DNA of 64,000 bases from Bacteroidales bacterium. GTDB lineage: Bacteria > Bacteroidota > Bacteroidia > Bacteroidales > UBA932. The position numbers and the translations under genes are program-made. Position 1 is the stretch's first letter. Each line of letters starts with the position of its first letter. The stretch covers positions 28,753 to 92,752 of the forward strand of contig JAAYDZ010000006.1 in the NCBI GenBank assembly GCA_012728975.1. Direction: 5' to 3'. This document shows positions 37,239-50,458 of this stretch, piece by piece. The notes beneath the pieces are model-generated. The model was not told where the DNA came from. It searched no databases and saw nothing but the letters and a program-made list of their open reading frames with translations.

Positions 37239-39467
37239 TTAGAGGTTAAGTTCAACACGTTTGACACTTTCGATCCCCTTTATGGCCGAAAGGGACTTGA
37301 TGAGCTTGTCAAGGTCGTCTGTATTACGCACATAGAGATCGACAGTCCCTTCAAATATTTCGTCATGGGTTTCGATACATATTTTGCGCATATTTACACC
37401 GAGCTGCAGTGAGATGACTTTGGACATATCACTTATAATACCCATCCTATCCAGACCTGTAATGGAAATCCGTGCCAGATAGGACATCATGAAGTGTTTG
37501 CTCCATCTTGCCGCGACTATTCTGTCTCCTTGTTTGGCAGCCAGGTCAGTGGCTCGCTGACAGCTTTTCTTATGAACAAGGACACTTCCATCATCTTCGA
37601 TAAATCCCACAACATTGTCACCGGGAATAGGTGAGCAGCATTCGGCAATAGTAAATGTTAAAGTACCCTTGGTGAGGTCCTCCCTAAGTTCATACTCTTG
37701 TTGTTTGTCGATTTTGCCGGTATTGCGTTCAGGGGTGAGGAGTTTTACGCCCCACATCTGGACGTTACGCTTCTCTACATTGGTTTTAAGTGCAGTATCA
37801 AGATCAGAAAGGTCGATTAGGCCTATACCGATCTTGTGGTAAAGTTCGTCCTTGCTGCCTGCCTTGTAGTAGTCAATGAGTTTTTTTATCACTCGGCCTC
37901 TGACTGTGATATTCCTCTCCTTGAGTTTGGAAGTGAGGAAGTGCATTCCCTCCTTTATACTGTTTTTAGTTTCCGCCTTGATTGAGTCCAGAATAAAGGT
38001 TCGCGCCCTATTGGTGCGCACGAAGTCCAGCCACTCCCTCTTCGGTTTGCTGCTATCCGAGGTGATTATCTCCACCTGATCTCCGTTGGAGAGGACATGT
38101 GAAAGGGGTAGCAGTTTCTGATTCACCTTCGCTGCTATCGCTTTATCTCCCACTTGAGTGTGGATGTTGTAAGCAAAATCAAGTGCGGTAGAGCCTTTAG
38201 GCAGACTCTTTGATTCCCCTTTGGGCGTAAATACATAGATATCGGAACTGAGCAGTTCTTTGTGGAAGCTGTCTAGAAACTGCAGTGCATTGGAGTCGGG
38301 ATCTTCAAGTATCTCGCGTACATGCTTGAGCCATATATCGATATCCACTTCCCTGGAAGAAGAATCCTCTCCCTTTTTGTACATCCAGTGTGCGGCAACA
38401 CCTCTCTCAGCAATGGAGTTCATCCTTTCGCTGCGGATCTGTACTTCAATCCATTTGCCTCCCGGACCCATTACGGTCAGGTGCAATGCCTCATATCCGT
38501 TGCTCTTGGGTTCTTTAACCCAGTCTCGTGTCCTGTCGGGCTTGTATTGGTATTTTTCGGTGATAAGTGAAAATATTTGCCAACACTGTTCCCTCTCGCT
38601 GATACCCTGTTTTGCTTCGAAAATGATACGCACTGCATATATATCGAATATTTGCTCGAATGGAACATTCTTGGACGTCATTTTTTTCCATATAGAGTAA
38701 GGGGTCTTAAGACGTTTGAGTATCTCAACTTTGTATCCGGCTGTTTCGAGATCCTTTTTGATAGGCACAACGAAACTGTCTATGTTGCCGGAACGCTCCT
38801 CCATCACCGCTTCCAGTTTTGTTTCGATAGCTTTGTGTGCTTCCGGTTCCCTATGAATGAGCCAAATGTTTTCCATCTCTGATTTGATACTGTAGAGACC
38901 GAGGCGGTGTGCCAGAGGGATGAAGATATACATCGTCTCGCTGAGGATCTTCTCCTTTTTATATTCGGGCATGAACTGTATAGTACGCATGTTGTGCAAA
39001 CGGTCAGCTAGTTTGATGAGTACTATACGAACATCGTCATTGAGAGTTAGCAGAATCCGTTTGAAATTTTCAGCCTGCATACTCTTTGAATAGGAAATGT
39101 TGTCGCTGTCCAAAGCAGTCTTGATCTTGGTCAAACCATCAACCAGTGAAGCAATCTTTTGATCGAAATGGTTTTTGATATCTTCGACCGTATAGTTAGT
39201 ATCCTCCACCACGTCATGCAGCAATGCCGCACAGATGGATTTGCTTCCCAGTCCGATTTCTTGTACCACAATCTTTGCTACTGCAATCGGGTGAAGAATG
39301 TAGGGCTCTCCGGAGCGTCTCCGTACACCTTTGTGAGCCTCATTGGCAAAATCAAAGGCCTTGAGCACCAGTTCAAATTCCTCCTGATTGGCGCAGCGCT
39401 TCAGGCTAAACTTCTTCAGCGATTCAAATTCCTTATTTATGACTCTGTAATCCTCTTCTGTAAACAT
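37239..39467 (-). CDS. RelA/SpoT family bifunctional (p)ppGpp synthetase/hydrolase
   Basis: AALLHDVVEDTNYTVEDI, LADRLHNMRT, TPKGESKSLPKGSTALDFAY TGS domain, C-terminal ACT. Confidence 0.95.
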   Translation of the reverse strand: MFTEEDYRVINKEFESLKKFSLKRCANQEEFELVLKAFDFANEAHKGVRRRSGEPYILHPIAVAKIVVQEIGLGSKSICAALLHDVVEDTNYTVEDIKNHFDQKIASLVDGLTKIKTALDSDNISYSKSMQAENFKRILLTLNDDVRIVLIKLADRLHNMRTIQFMPEYKKEKILSETMYIFIPLAHRLGLYSIKSEMENIWLIHREPEAHKAIETKLEAVMEERSGNIDSFVVPIKKDLETAGYKVEILKRLKTPYSIWKKMTSKNVPFEQIFDIYAVRIIFEAKQGISEREQCWQIFSLITEKYQYKPDRTRDWVKEPKSNGYEALHLTVMGPGGKWIEVQIRSERMNSIAERGVAAHWMYKKGEDSSSREVDIDIWLKHVREILEDPDSNALQFLDSFHKELLSSDIYVFTPKGESKSLPKGSTALDFAYNIHTQVGDKAIAAKVNQKLLPLSHVLSNGDQVEIITSDSSKPKREWLDFVRTNRARTFILDSIKAETKNSIKEGMHFLTSKLKERNITVRGRVIKKLIDYYKAGSKDELYHKIGIGLIDLSDLDTALKTNVEKRNVQMWGVKLLTPERNTGKIDKQQEYELREDLTKGTLTFTIAECCSPIPGDNVVGFIEDDGSVLVHKKSCQRATDLAAKQGDRIVAARWSKHFMMSYLARISITGLDRMGIISDMSKVISLQLGVNMRKICIETHDEIFEGTVDLYVRNTDDLDKLIKSLSAIKGIESVKRVELNL

Positions 39468-39480
39468 ATTCTATTTTAAA

Positions 39481-40858
39481 TTAGAAATAGAGATCTCTAA
39501 TACCTTCTTTTACCATGTTAAGTCTTTGTGCGACTAGATTTTTTCTTTCACCGGCAGGCATTTTGGCGAGCTCCTTTTCAATAAGTTCATATCCCACCTT
39601 TTTCGTCTCTTCCAAACTGTAATCTTCTAGATACTCAGCAAGGGTAACGATTGCATTAGGGGTGCAGAAATTACCTATAAATCCCGGGATGGCAAATTCC
39701 ATGAAATGTTCTCCGGTACGTCCAAGACGATAGCAGGAGGTACAGAAACTGGGAATATATCCCCTCGTGAGGAGCCACCTGATCACCTGGTCAAGATCGC
39801 GTGTGTCACCAATTTGGAACTGCTCCTTGTCGAGTTGCTGCTCATATTCCTCTTTCTGGTAGCCGCCGATCTCGAGCTTGGTGCCCGCATCTATCTGGGA
39901 AACTCCAAAATCTATCACATCATCCCTAACCTTGCTGTTCTCTCTGGCGGTCATGATGAGTCCGGTATAGGGTACGCTCAGACGCAGAATGGCCACGAGC
40001 ATCTTGAACTGTTCGTCGGTTACGCGCCAGGGGAGATCCATTTCAAGTCCGTGGGCAGGCTGGATGCGGGGGAAGCTGATAGTGTGAGGCCCAACTCCAT
40101 AAGTCTCTTTGAGGTGGATTGCGTGAGCTACGAGTCCCAGTACTTCGAAGCGCCAGTCGTAGAGTCCGAATAGGGCTCCGATACCCATATCATCAATCCC
40201 TCCCTCAAATGCACGGTCCATCGCATGGAGTCGCCACATGTAGTCTCCTTTATGGGTGTTTTTCGGGTGTACCCTGGCATAGGTCTCACGGTGATAGGTC
40301 TCTTGGAATACCTGATATGTGCCGATACCTGCCTCTTTAATTATTTTGTAGCCCTCTATTTCCTGAGGTGCGGCGTTGATATTAACGCGGCGGATCTCTC
40401 CATTGCCTACCTTTGTCTGATAGCAGAGTCTTACCGTATGTGCGATAAATTCAGGGGAGTACATAGGATGCTCTCCGTATACCAGTATCAAGCGTTTGTG
40501 ACCGATATTTTCGAGATTGACTACCTCGTTTATCAATTCCTGGTCGCTAAGCGTTTTGCGCACTGCGGTACGCAGCGAACGACGGAAGCCGCAATATTTG
40601 CAATCATTGATGCAGTGGTTGCCTATATAGAGTGGTGCGAAAAGTACTATCCTGTTACCGTAAATTGATCTTTTAAGCTCCCTTGCAGTTTCGAAGAGCT
40701 CCTGTTTCATATCATCGGACTCTATTGCGAGCAGCTGTGCACATTCGTTGAGAGTTAGTGGTTCTTTTGCTTTGCTTTTGGCAAATATAGCCCTTATTGC
40801 CTCCTTGTCCTCTTTTGTTTCCCTTATCAGGGAATGAAGTTGAGCTTCATTAATGAAA

Positions 40859-40878
<20 letters not shown>
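39481..40878 (-). CDS. hydG: [FeFe]-hydrogenase H-cluster radical SAM maturase HydG
   Basis: CINDCKYCGFRR radical-SAM motif; VYGEHP; C-terminal SFCTSCYRLGRTGEHFM. Start placed at the internal ATG (MEKKYIDF). Confidence 0.93.
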
Positions 40879-43917
<3,039 letters not shown>

Positions 43918-43936
43918 TTATTTCGCTAATAACTCA

Positions 43937-43944
43937 CAAAAATA
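43937..43944 (-). promoter_or_regulatory. putative -7 box TATTTTTG for ligA
   Basis: TAnnTTTG on minus strand. Confidence 0.45.
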
Positions 43945-43966
43945 GTACAATTTTGTCAAAAAGTAG

Positions 43967-43974
43967 TACATTTG
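43967..43974 (+). promoter_or_regulatory. putative -7 box TACATTTG
   Basis: TAnnTTTG about 29 nt before the phosphofructokinase ATG. Confidence 0.5.
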
Positions 43975-44002
43975 CAACCGGAAAAACAAACACACACTTT
44001 TT

Positions 44003-45235
44003 ATGAAAGAATCTATCATAATTTTGACAGGAGGAGGACCCGCTCCCGGAATTAATACGGTTATAGGAAGCATAACAAAAGCATTTATAGCGAGAGGATA
44101 CAGGGTACTCGGTCTCCATGGGGGTTATAAAGGGCTTTTTACTCCCAATCCATCCTATACTGAGATAGATTTCGTGATGGCCGATTCGATTTTCAATAGA
44201 GGTGGCTCATACCTTATGATGAGCCGATATAAGCCCACGGAAAAGGACTATGAAGGAAATTTTAACTATAAGTTGTTTCAAGATAACAATATTAAATTGC
44301 TTGTAACGATAGGTGGTGACGATACTGCTTCTACTGCCAACAGGGTGACAAAATTCCTTCAGGCGAGAAATTACAAAATCGCAAATATTCACGTGCCGAA
44401 GACCATCGACAATGACCTTCCTCTCCCTCTTAACACACCCACATTCGGCTATCATTCAGCAAAGGCAGAGGGTACCCGTATTGCTACCACAGTGTATGAG
44501 GATGCGAGGACTTCGGGCAACTGGTTTATCGTAGCTGCGATGGGTCGTTCTGCAGGCCATCTGGCCATCGGTATCGGCTCTTCCTGCCACTATCCTATGA
44601 TCATAATACCCGAAATGTTCAACAAGTCCAAAATTACTGTTGACAAAATCATAAAACTCTCAATATCCTCAATCGTAAAGAGAAAATTGATGGGTATACC
44701 TTACGGCGGTATAATGCTCTCAGAGGGAGTATTCCACCTTCTAGATGAAGATGAGCTGAAGGCGACAGGCGTAAAATTTACATTTGACGAGCATGGGCAC
44801 CCCGAACTTGGTAAAATCTCCAAGGCCCAGCTCTTCAACGATATTCTCGAGATTGAGCTTAAAAAGCTTGGAATGAATATAAAGATGCGTCCTATTGAGA
44901 TCGGATATGACATCAGATGCCAAGCTCCAATCTCATATGACCTGCTTTATTGCACTCAGCTTGGTTGTGGAGTTTATGAGCTCTTTGCACGCGGAGAGTC
45001 GGGATGTATGGTCTATGTGGATACAATCGGTCGTATCAAGCCCCTTTATCTGAAAGACTTCCAGGACCCCAAGACCGGAAAAATCCCCCCACGTCGTGTT
45101 GACATTGAAGGTGACCAGGCACAGGGTATCTACAAACATATAGTACACTATATCACTCCCAGCGACTATGAGGCAGCGAAGGAGTATCTCAGCAATCCTG
45201 AAGAGTACGACTTCCACAAGATTCTCAATTGGTAG
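44003..45235 (+). CDS. 6-phosphofructokinase, PPi-dependent type by signature residues
   Basis: LTGGGPAPGINTVIG, GGDDTASTA (GGDD rather than GGDG), PKTIDND. Confidence 0.88.
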   Translation: MKESIIILTGGGPAPGINTVIGSITKAFIARGYRVLGLHGGYKGLFTPNPSYTEIDFVMADSIFNRGGSYLMMSRYKPTEKDYEGNFNYKLFQDNNIKLLVTIGGDDTASTANRVTKFLQARNYKIANIHVPKTIDNDLPLPLNTPTFGYHSAKAEGTRIATTVYEDARTSGNWFIVAAMGRSAGHLAIGIGSSCHYPMIIIPEMFNKSKITVDKIIKLSISSIVKRKLMGIPYGGIMLSEGVFHLLDEDELKATGVKFTFDEHGHPELGKISKAQLFNDILEIELKKLGMNIKMRPIEIGYDIRCQAPISYDLLYCTQLGCGVYELFARGESGCMVYVDTIGRIKPLYLKDFQDPKTGKIPPRRVDIEGDQAQGIYKHIVHYITPSDYEAAKEYLSNPEEYDFHKILNW

Positions 45236-46722
45236 TGGAGGGCAAGGTTGTAATATACCAATTGTTATTAAGAGCTTTCGGTAAACGTAAGTATGTTTCC
45301 GGAGGCTCTTATGATATAAATGGCAGCGGTAAGTTCGACGATATCACGGAGGATGTTCTAAAGAAATTCAAAAAACTCTCGGTAAACGCCATTTGGTACA
45401 CCGGAGTTGTTTCTCATGCCACTAAGACCCATTTTCATGGTATAAAAGATTGCAACGCTTCTATAGTTAAAGGCGAGGCGGGCTCTCCTTATGCCATCCG
45501 CAACTATTTCGATGTAAATCCGGCGCTAGCCAACAACCATGACAATCGGATGGTGGAGTTTGAGGCGCTCATCCGCCGCACCCATAAGGCGGGAATTAAG
45601 GTTATCATCGATTTTGTGCCGAATCACGTGTTTAGGCAGTACGATACCTACTTTACTCGAGACAATTTTTATATTCTGGACGGACCGCTTGTTCTACCGC
45701 AATCTCTCAATTCCGACTATGTCGAAAACCCCGCTAAAGCTACCGGTAACGATGTTTTCCATAGATCTCCCTCAATAAATGACTGGTACGATACCGTCAA
45801 GCTCAACTATGACAATCCTGATACCTGGAAAAAGATGCTGGAGGTGCTTAATTTTTGGGCAGCAAAGGGGGTGGACGGTTTCCGTTGCGATATGGTGGAG
45901 ATGGTGCCGGCGGAGTTTTTTAGCTGGGCTTTCAGTGAGATAAAGCGTATCTATCCCAATACTTTTTTTATTGCAGAGGTCTACGGTAAGGAAAATTACA
46001 GAAAGTATCATGAGACCGGAGGATTTGACCTGTTATATGACAAATCGGGTTTCTACGATACTCTGAGAGGTATCATCAGCGATGGAGCGAGTGCCAGACT
46101 GCTCACGAGAGAATGGCAATTTCTTGGTGATCTACAGCCAAAGATGCTCAATTTTCTGGAAAATCATGATGAGCAGCGTATTGCCTCGGACTTTTTCGCA
46201 GGTTCGGGCAGAGCAGCATTTCCTGCCCTTGCGGTATCATTATTATTCAACAAAGCTCCTTTTATGCTCTATTTCGGGCAGGAGTTCGGTGAACGAGGTA
46301 TGGTGAAAGAGGGTTTTAGCGGTCTGGATGGGCGCACTTCAATCTTTGATTACTGTTATGTGCCTTCGATCAGACGCTGGCTGCTTGATCGTTTGACACT
46401 GGATGAGCTGGTGGTGTATAAGGAGTATTGTCGTTTGCTTAAGATAGCTACCTCAGATGCGATTTTTGCTCATGGCGAGACTTATGATCTTATGTATGCC
46501 AATCCCGATTCGGAACTATTCGACGGCAATCGCCAATTTGCTTTTATGAGAGGTTATGAGGGCACCTGTATGCTTGTAGTGGCCAATTTTGAGGATCGAC
46601 CGGTGGAAATAGAGGTCAATATCCCTGATGAAGCTTATTCGTTTTTTGGCTTACAAAGGGAAGGTGAGAGGGTGTGCCTCAAAGTCGGCGCCCGCGATTA
46701 TATGCGGCTTAATTTGGTGTAA
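45229..46722 (+). CDS. alpha-amylase family (GH13) glycoside hydrolase
   Basis: KVIIDFVPNHV, VDGFRCDMVEMVP, FIAEVYG, NFLENHDEQR; overlaps the pfk 3' end (start uncertain, TTG 45229 or GTG 45235). Confidence 0.9.
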   Translation: MVVEGKVVIYQLLLRAFGKRKYVSGGSYDINGSGKFDDITEDVLKKFKKLSVNAIWYTGVVSHATKTHFHGIKDCNASIVKGEAGSPYAIRNYFDVNPALANNHDNRMVEFEALIRRTHKAGIKVIIDFVPNHVFRQYDTYFTRDNFYILDGPLVLPQSLNSDYVENPAKATGNDVFHRSPSINDWYDTVKLNYDNPDTWKKMLEVLNFWAAKGVDGFRCDMVEMVPAEFFSWAFSEIKRIYPNTFFIAEVYGKENYRKYHETGGFDLLYDKSGFYDTLRGIISDGASARLLTREWQFLGDLQPKMLNFLENHDEQRIASDFFAGSGRAAFPALAVSLLFNKAPFMLYFGQEFGERGMVKEGFSGLDGRTSIFDYCYVPSIRRWLLDRLTLDELVVYKEYCRLLKIATSDAIFAHGETYDLMYANPDSELFDGNRQFAFMRGYEGTCMLVVANFEDRPVEIEVNIPDEAYSFFGLQREGERVCLKVGARDYMRLNLV

Positions 46723-46757
46723 TTCCAAGTTTCCAGTTCCTAGTGTTAAGTGTGTGA
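46723..46757. repeat. heptanucleotide array H1 (short, degenerate)
   Basis: TTCCAAG TTTCCAG TTCCTAG TGTTAAG TGTGTGA directly after the TAA stop. Confidence 0.65.
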
Positions 46758-46943
46758 TGAAGCAGGTTGCAAAGAGGTGTAGCGGTACTTTGTGAAAATA
46801 TAACACTTTTGTAATATTGGATTTTCGAATTACTATTAAATATTTCGTAACTTTACTATTCAACATTCAAATAGCATGGGTGTAGCAAAATTTTGTTTTT
46901 TCAAGCCATATTATTTGAAGCATTTCCAAACAAATAATAAACT

Positions 46944-46995
46944 AACACGTTACCCGCAACCCACACTACTACACACTCATAACTCATAACTACAC
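46944..46995. repeat. heptanucleotide array H2, opposite orientation, directly upstream of an ATG
   Basis: AACACGT TACCCGC AACCCAC (ACT) ACTACAC ACTCATA ACTCATA ACTACAC then A-ATG. Confidence 0.85.
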
Positions 46996-46996
46996 A

Positions 46997-48358
46997 ATGA
47001 AGCGTTTGTTTTTAATTTCTACAATTTTATACATGCTGACGAATATCAGCATTGCCCAGGATATTAGGGGCTACTGGAAAGGTACCCTTAGTTTAGGCCC
47101 GACCGAGCTCGAACTCTATTTTGACATAAAGGAAGAAAACGGTACTATATCAGCTACACTTGATGTCCCCGCTCAGGGGGCATACGACATTCCCGTTACA
47201 TCCATTTCCTTTGATATGATGAAATTGAAAATGGAAATAGCACCTCTCAATGCTACATACGAAGGCACATTTGTGCTCAATAACATAGTGGGTGAATTTA
47301 CTCAGATGGGTATGACGCTGCCTCTTACTCTTATCAAAGGTGAAAAGGCGGCAAAACCCAAACGTCCACAGGAACCACAACCTCCCTTTCCATATAAATC
47401 GGAGGAGGTTTTTTTCAAAAATACCAGAGAAGATTTCATTCTTGCCGGCACTCTAACTATTCCCGAAGGAGAGGGTCCTTTCCCAGCTATGATATTGGTT
47501 AGTGGTAGCGGTCCTCAGAATCGTGATGAGGAATTGATGGATCACAAGCCCTTTGCCGTGATTGCAGACTATCTTAGTCGCAATGGAGTGGTAGTCCTCA
47601 GATATGATGACCGTGGGGTTGCTTCATCCGAGCCCGGTAAGTCCGATGGTACCTCTTTCGATATCTCATATGATGCGGAGGCGGCTTTTGACTATTTGCT
47701 TTCAAGAAAAGAGGTCATTCCTTCACTTTGCGGCATAACCGGCCATAGCGAGGGTGGCTATGTCAATTTTATGGTGGCTCAGAGACGCCCCGACGTTGCA
47801 TTTTTGATCTCCCTCGCCGGTCCGGCTGTAACCGGTGCAGAGGTTTTAAAACTCCAGCAGACCGAGATATATAGAGGAATGGGTATGCCCGAGCAGGCCA
47901 TTGAGCAAAACAGAGTGGTTTCAGAGCAAGTTTTTGCCATTGTGGAGCGATACGATGCTCCGGATGAGAACTTCCGTAAAGATGCTCTCGGTTATCTGGC
48001 TAAAATGGGAGTTCCGGATGATGCAGCAACCGCTATGATTGACCAGTACACTACTCCATGGATGTTTTATTTCCTAAAGTATGATCCGGCTCCGGCCATT
48101 CGCGAAGTTGCCGTACCGGCACTGATTCTCAATGGCACCCTCGACAAACAGGTGGTATCATATCAGAATATTCCGGTTTTCCGTGAAATAGCTGCGCAAA
48201 CAGGAAGGAACAATATGCAGATCGTGGAACTTGATGGCCTAAACCATCTCTTCCAGCACGCTGAAACAGGTCTTCCGACTGAATATACTACTATTGAAGA
48301 GACTATTTCAGAAGAGGTTCTGAAACTGATGCTCGATTTCGTCAAATTGATAAAGTGA
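46997..48358 (+). CDS. secreted alpha/beta hydrolase
   Basis: ILVSGSGPQNRDEELMDHKPFAVIADYLSRNGVVVLRYDDRGVASS; GITGHSEGGYV nucleophile elbow. Confidence 0.88.
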   Translation: MKRLFLISTILYMLTNISIAQDIRGYWKGTLSLGPTELELYFDIKEENGTISATLDVPAQGAYDIPVTSISFDMMKLKMEIAPLNATYEGTFVLNNIVGEFTQMGMTLPLTLIKGEKAAKPKRPQEPQPPFPYKSEEVFFKNTREDFILAGTLTIPEGEGPFPAMILVSGSGPQNRDEELMDHKPFAVIADYLSRNGVVVLRYDDRGVASSEPGKSDGTSFDISYDAEAAFDYLLSRKEVIPSLCGITGHSEGGYVNFMVAQRRPDVAFLISLAGPAVTGAEVLKLQQTEIYRGMGMPEQAIEQNRVVSEQVFAIVERYDAPDENFRKDALGYLAKMGVPDDAATAMIDQYTTPWMFYFLKYDPAPAIREVAVPALILNGTLDKQVVSYQNIPVFREIAAQTGRNNMQIVELDGLNHLFQHAETGLPTEYTTIEETISEEVLKLMLDFVKLIK

Positions 48359-48412
48359 GTGGGGCTTCTAGTAGTGCATTCTAAAAGTAATTCTATAACT
48401 CAATGAAAGCAT

Positions 48413-48442
48413 AATTGGAAATAACGGAAGTTATTTCCAATT
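48413..48442. terminator. bidirectional hairpin between convergent genes
   Basis: AATTGGAAATAAC-GGAA-GTTATTTCCAATT perfect 13-bp stem. Confidence 0.7.
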
Positions 48443-48499
48443 GTTGCTTTAGGATCATCTCACAGAATGAGGGCGCAGTCCAATCGTCAGATTTAAAGC

Positions 48500-50356
48500 C
48501 TAAAACGGATAAATAAGCGGCAATACGAAAATCATTACCACCAGGAAAAGCAATTGCAAGGGGAGGCCTACTTTGATGTAGTCCATGAAATTGTATTTTC
48601 CCGCCGACATAACCATTGCGTTGGGCGGTGTTGAGAAGGGACTGGCCAGACACATACTTGCAGCAACCGCCACACCGATAAGGAAAGGATAGGGGCTTAC
48701 ATTCATGGATATGGCTGCCTGTAAGCCTATCGGGGCAAATAGAATGGCGGTAGCGGTATTACTTATAAACATAGTCAGCAGAGAGGAAGCTGTCATAATT
48801 CCGGCAAGGACGGCATAAGGCCCGTAAGAGCCCACTGCATCCACTATACCGTTGGTTACCAATGCAGAAGTTCCTGTTTTCTCCATTGCAGTTGCCAAAG
48901 GCATCATTCCGGCAAAAAGAATAACGCTCTCCCAATTTATCGTACGATAAGCATCTCTAACCGTTCTGAAACAGCCGCCCAACACCATCAGAACAGCTGC
49001 TATCAGCACAGCGATCACAGGGGGTAACCAATTGAAAACCATAGCCAGGACCATCAATATCAAAACGATGGCTGCGTAAGGAGCTTTGTGGTCGAGAGTT
49101 ATCTTGGATGCTTCGGTCTGAGGCTGTCCAATGACAACAACATCTCTTTCAAGACGGCTGAGACGGTCTATATCCTCCCATGTTCCTTGAACCAGCAACA
49201 TATCACCGGCATGCATTTTTACATCTTTTATCTCTTGAACGATATAATGGTCTTTACGCTGGATACTCAGTATATTTACATTGTAATTGTCGCGAAATTG
49301 AGAGTCTTTTACCAATCGGTTGTGTAGGCGACTGTTTTGAAGAATAACAACCTCCGCCATTCCTATCTCATCGAACTTAAATTTACCTCCAAACTTCGGA
49401 CGCTCAATCTCTTTTTCAGTTGTAGTGTCCAGGAAAGAAAGAGCATTCTCCTCCACAAAGTTCAGCACATTTTTGTACTCACCTATGATATAGAGTATGT
49501 CATTCTCGGCCAATAAAGTCTGCGCTTTAGGCAATACGGCGCGTACGGAGCGGCTCAATGGAGAAGAAGAGCGGATATGGATCTCACTGATAATAACCGA
49601 GTATCGTTTGGATATATCAATTTCAGAAAGTTTTTTACCTGCAATGGGGGACTCTTTCGATACTACAATTCTGTATAAATTTTCAATCAAACAATAATCG
49701 GAAGCGAGTTGCTCCGGTGATTTAACGGTAGTTCTTCCATCACCCTGATCTTTCTTATCCTTTTTGTCGAGCATTTTTGACAAGGGCCAAAGCAATAAAA
49801 TTCCCAAAACCAATAGGATCATTCCTACGGGTAAAGTGGTGAAGAATTGCAATCCCTCATATCCTGCTCCAATCAAGGTGTCATGCATAATCAGAGTCGG
49901 AGGAGTACCGATCAATGTCATCATCCCTCCGATACTGCTCGCATAAGCCATCGGCATCAAAAGCCTGCTTGCACTTGTCTTTGATTTGAAAGCCATGCTT
50001 ACCACGATCGGCATCAACAGTGCTACCGTGCCGGTATTGCTCAAGAAGAGACCTATGAAAGCGGTCACCAGCATAACCAACAAAAACAATTTATAACTGC
50101 TGTTTCCTGCAAGTTTCAACAATCGGTTGCTTACCGCACCGGCGAGTCCGGTTTGTGAAAGCGCTCCTCCCACGATAAATAGAGCGGCAATCATAATCAC
50201 AACGGAATTGGAGAATCCAGCCAGAGCCTCAGTCGGTGTAAGAACCTTTGTCAGCACCAATGCCAACAAACAACAAAGTGCCACAATATCGGAGCGAATT
50301 TTACCCCAAACCAGCAGTGCAGCGGTTACGATAAGAATAATAATAGTTGCAGTCAT
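48500..50356 (-). CDS. SLC13 family permease with TrkA-C domains
   Basis: FIGLFLSNTGTVALLMPIVVSMA; MPMAYASSIGGMMTLIGTPPTLI; SNTATAILFAPIGLQAA. Confidence 0.92.
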   Translation of the reverse strand: MTATIIILIVTAALLVWGKIRSDIVALCCLLALVLTKVLTPTEALAGFSNSVVIMIAALFIVGGALSQTGLAGAVSNRLLKLAGNSSYKLFLLVMLVTAFIGLFLSNTGTVALLMPIVVSMAFKSKTSASRLLMPMAYASSIGGMMTLIGTPPTLIMHDTLIGAGYEGLQFFTTLPVGMILLVLGILLLWPLSKMLDKKDKKDQGDGRTTVKSPEQLASDYCLIENLYRIVVSKESPIAGKKLSEIDISKRYSVIISEIHIRSSSPLSRSVRAVLPKAQTLLAENDILYIIGEYKNVLNFVEENALSFLDTTTEKEIERPKFGGKFKFDEIGMAEVVILQNSRLHNRLVKDSQFRDNYNVNILSIQRKDHYIVQEIKDVKMHAGDMLLVQGTWEDIDRLSRLERDVVVIGQPQTEASKITLDHKAPYAAIVLILMVLAMVFNWLPPVIAVLIAAVLMVLGGCFRTVRDAYRTINWESVILFAGMMPLATAMEKTGTSALVTNGIVDAVGSYGPYAVLAGIMTASSLLTMFISNTATAILFAPIGLQAAISMNVSPYPFLIGVAVAASMCLASPFSTPPNAMVMSAGKYNFMDYIKVGLPLQLLFLVVMIFVLPLIYPF

Positions 50357-50458
50357 AAGAAATGAGGGCTATTAGAATACAATAAGTTTCTTAACGGCTA
50401 TTTGGCATACAAAAGAAAGATATTTTATTTAATTTTTCAAATATAGATCCAACAACTC

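Noticed and set aside
48359-48385. Possible additional heptamer array (AGTGAGTGGGGCTTCTAGTAGTGC)
   Set aside because: Too short and not convincingly in 7-nt phase; an ordinary hairpin terminator is present instead at 48413-48442.
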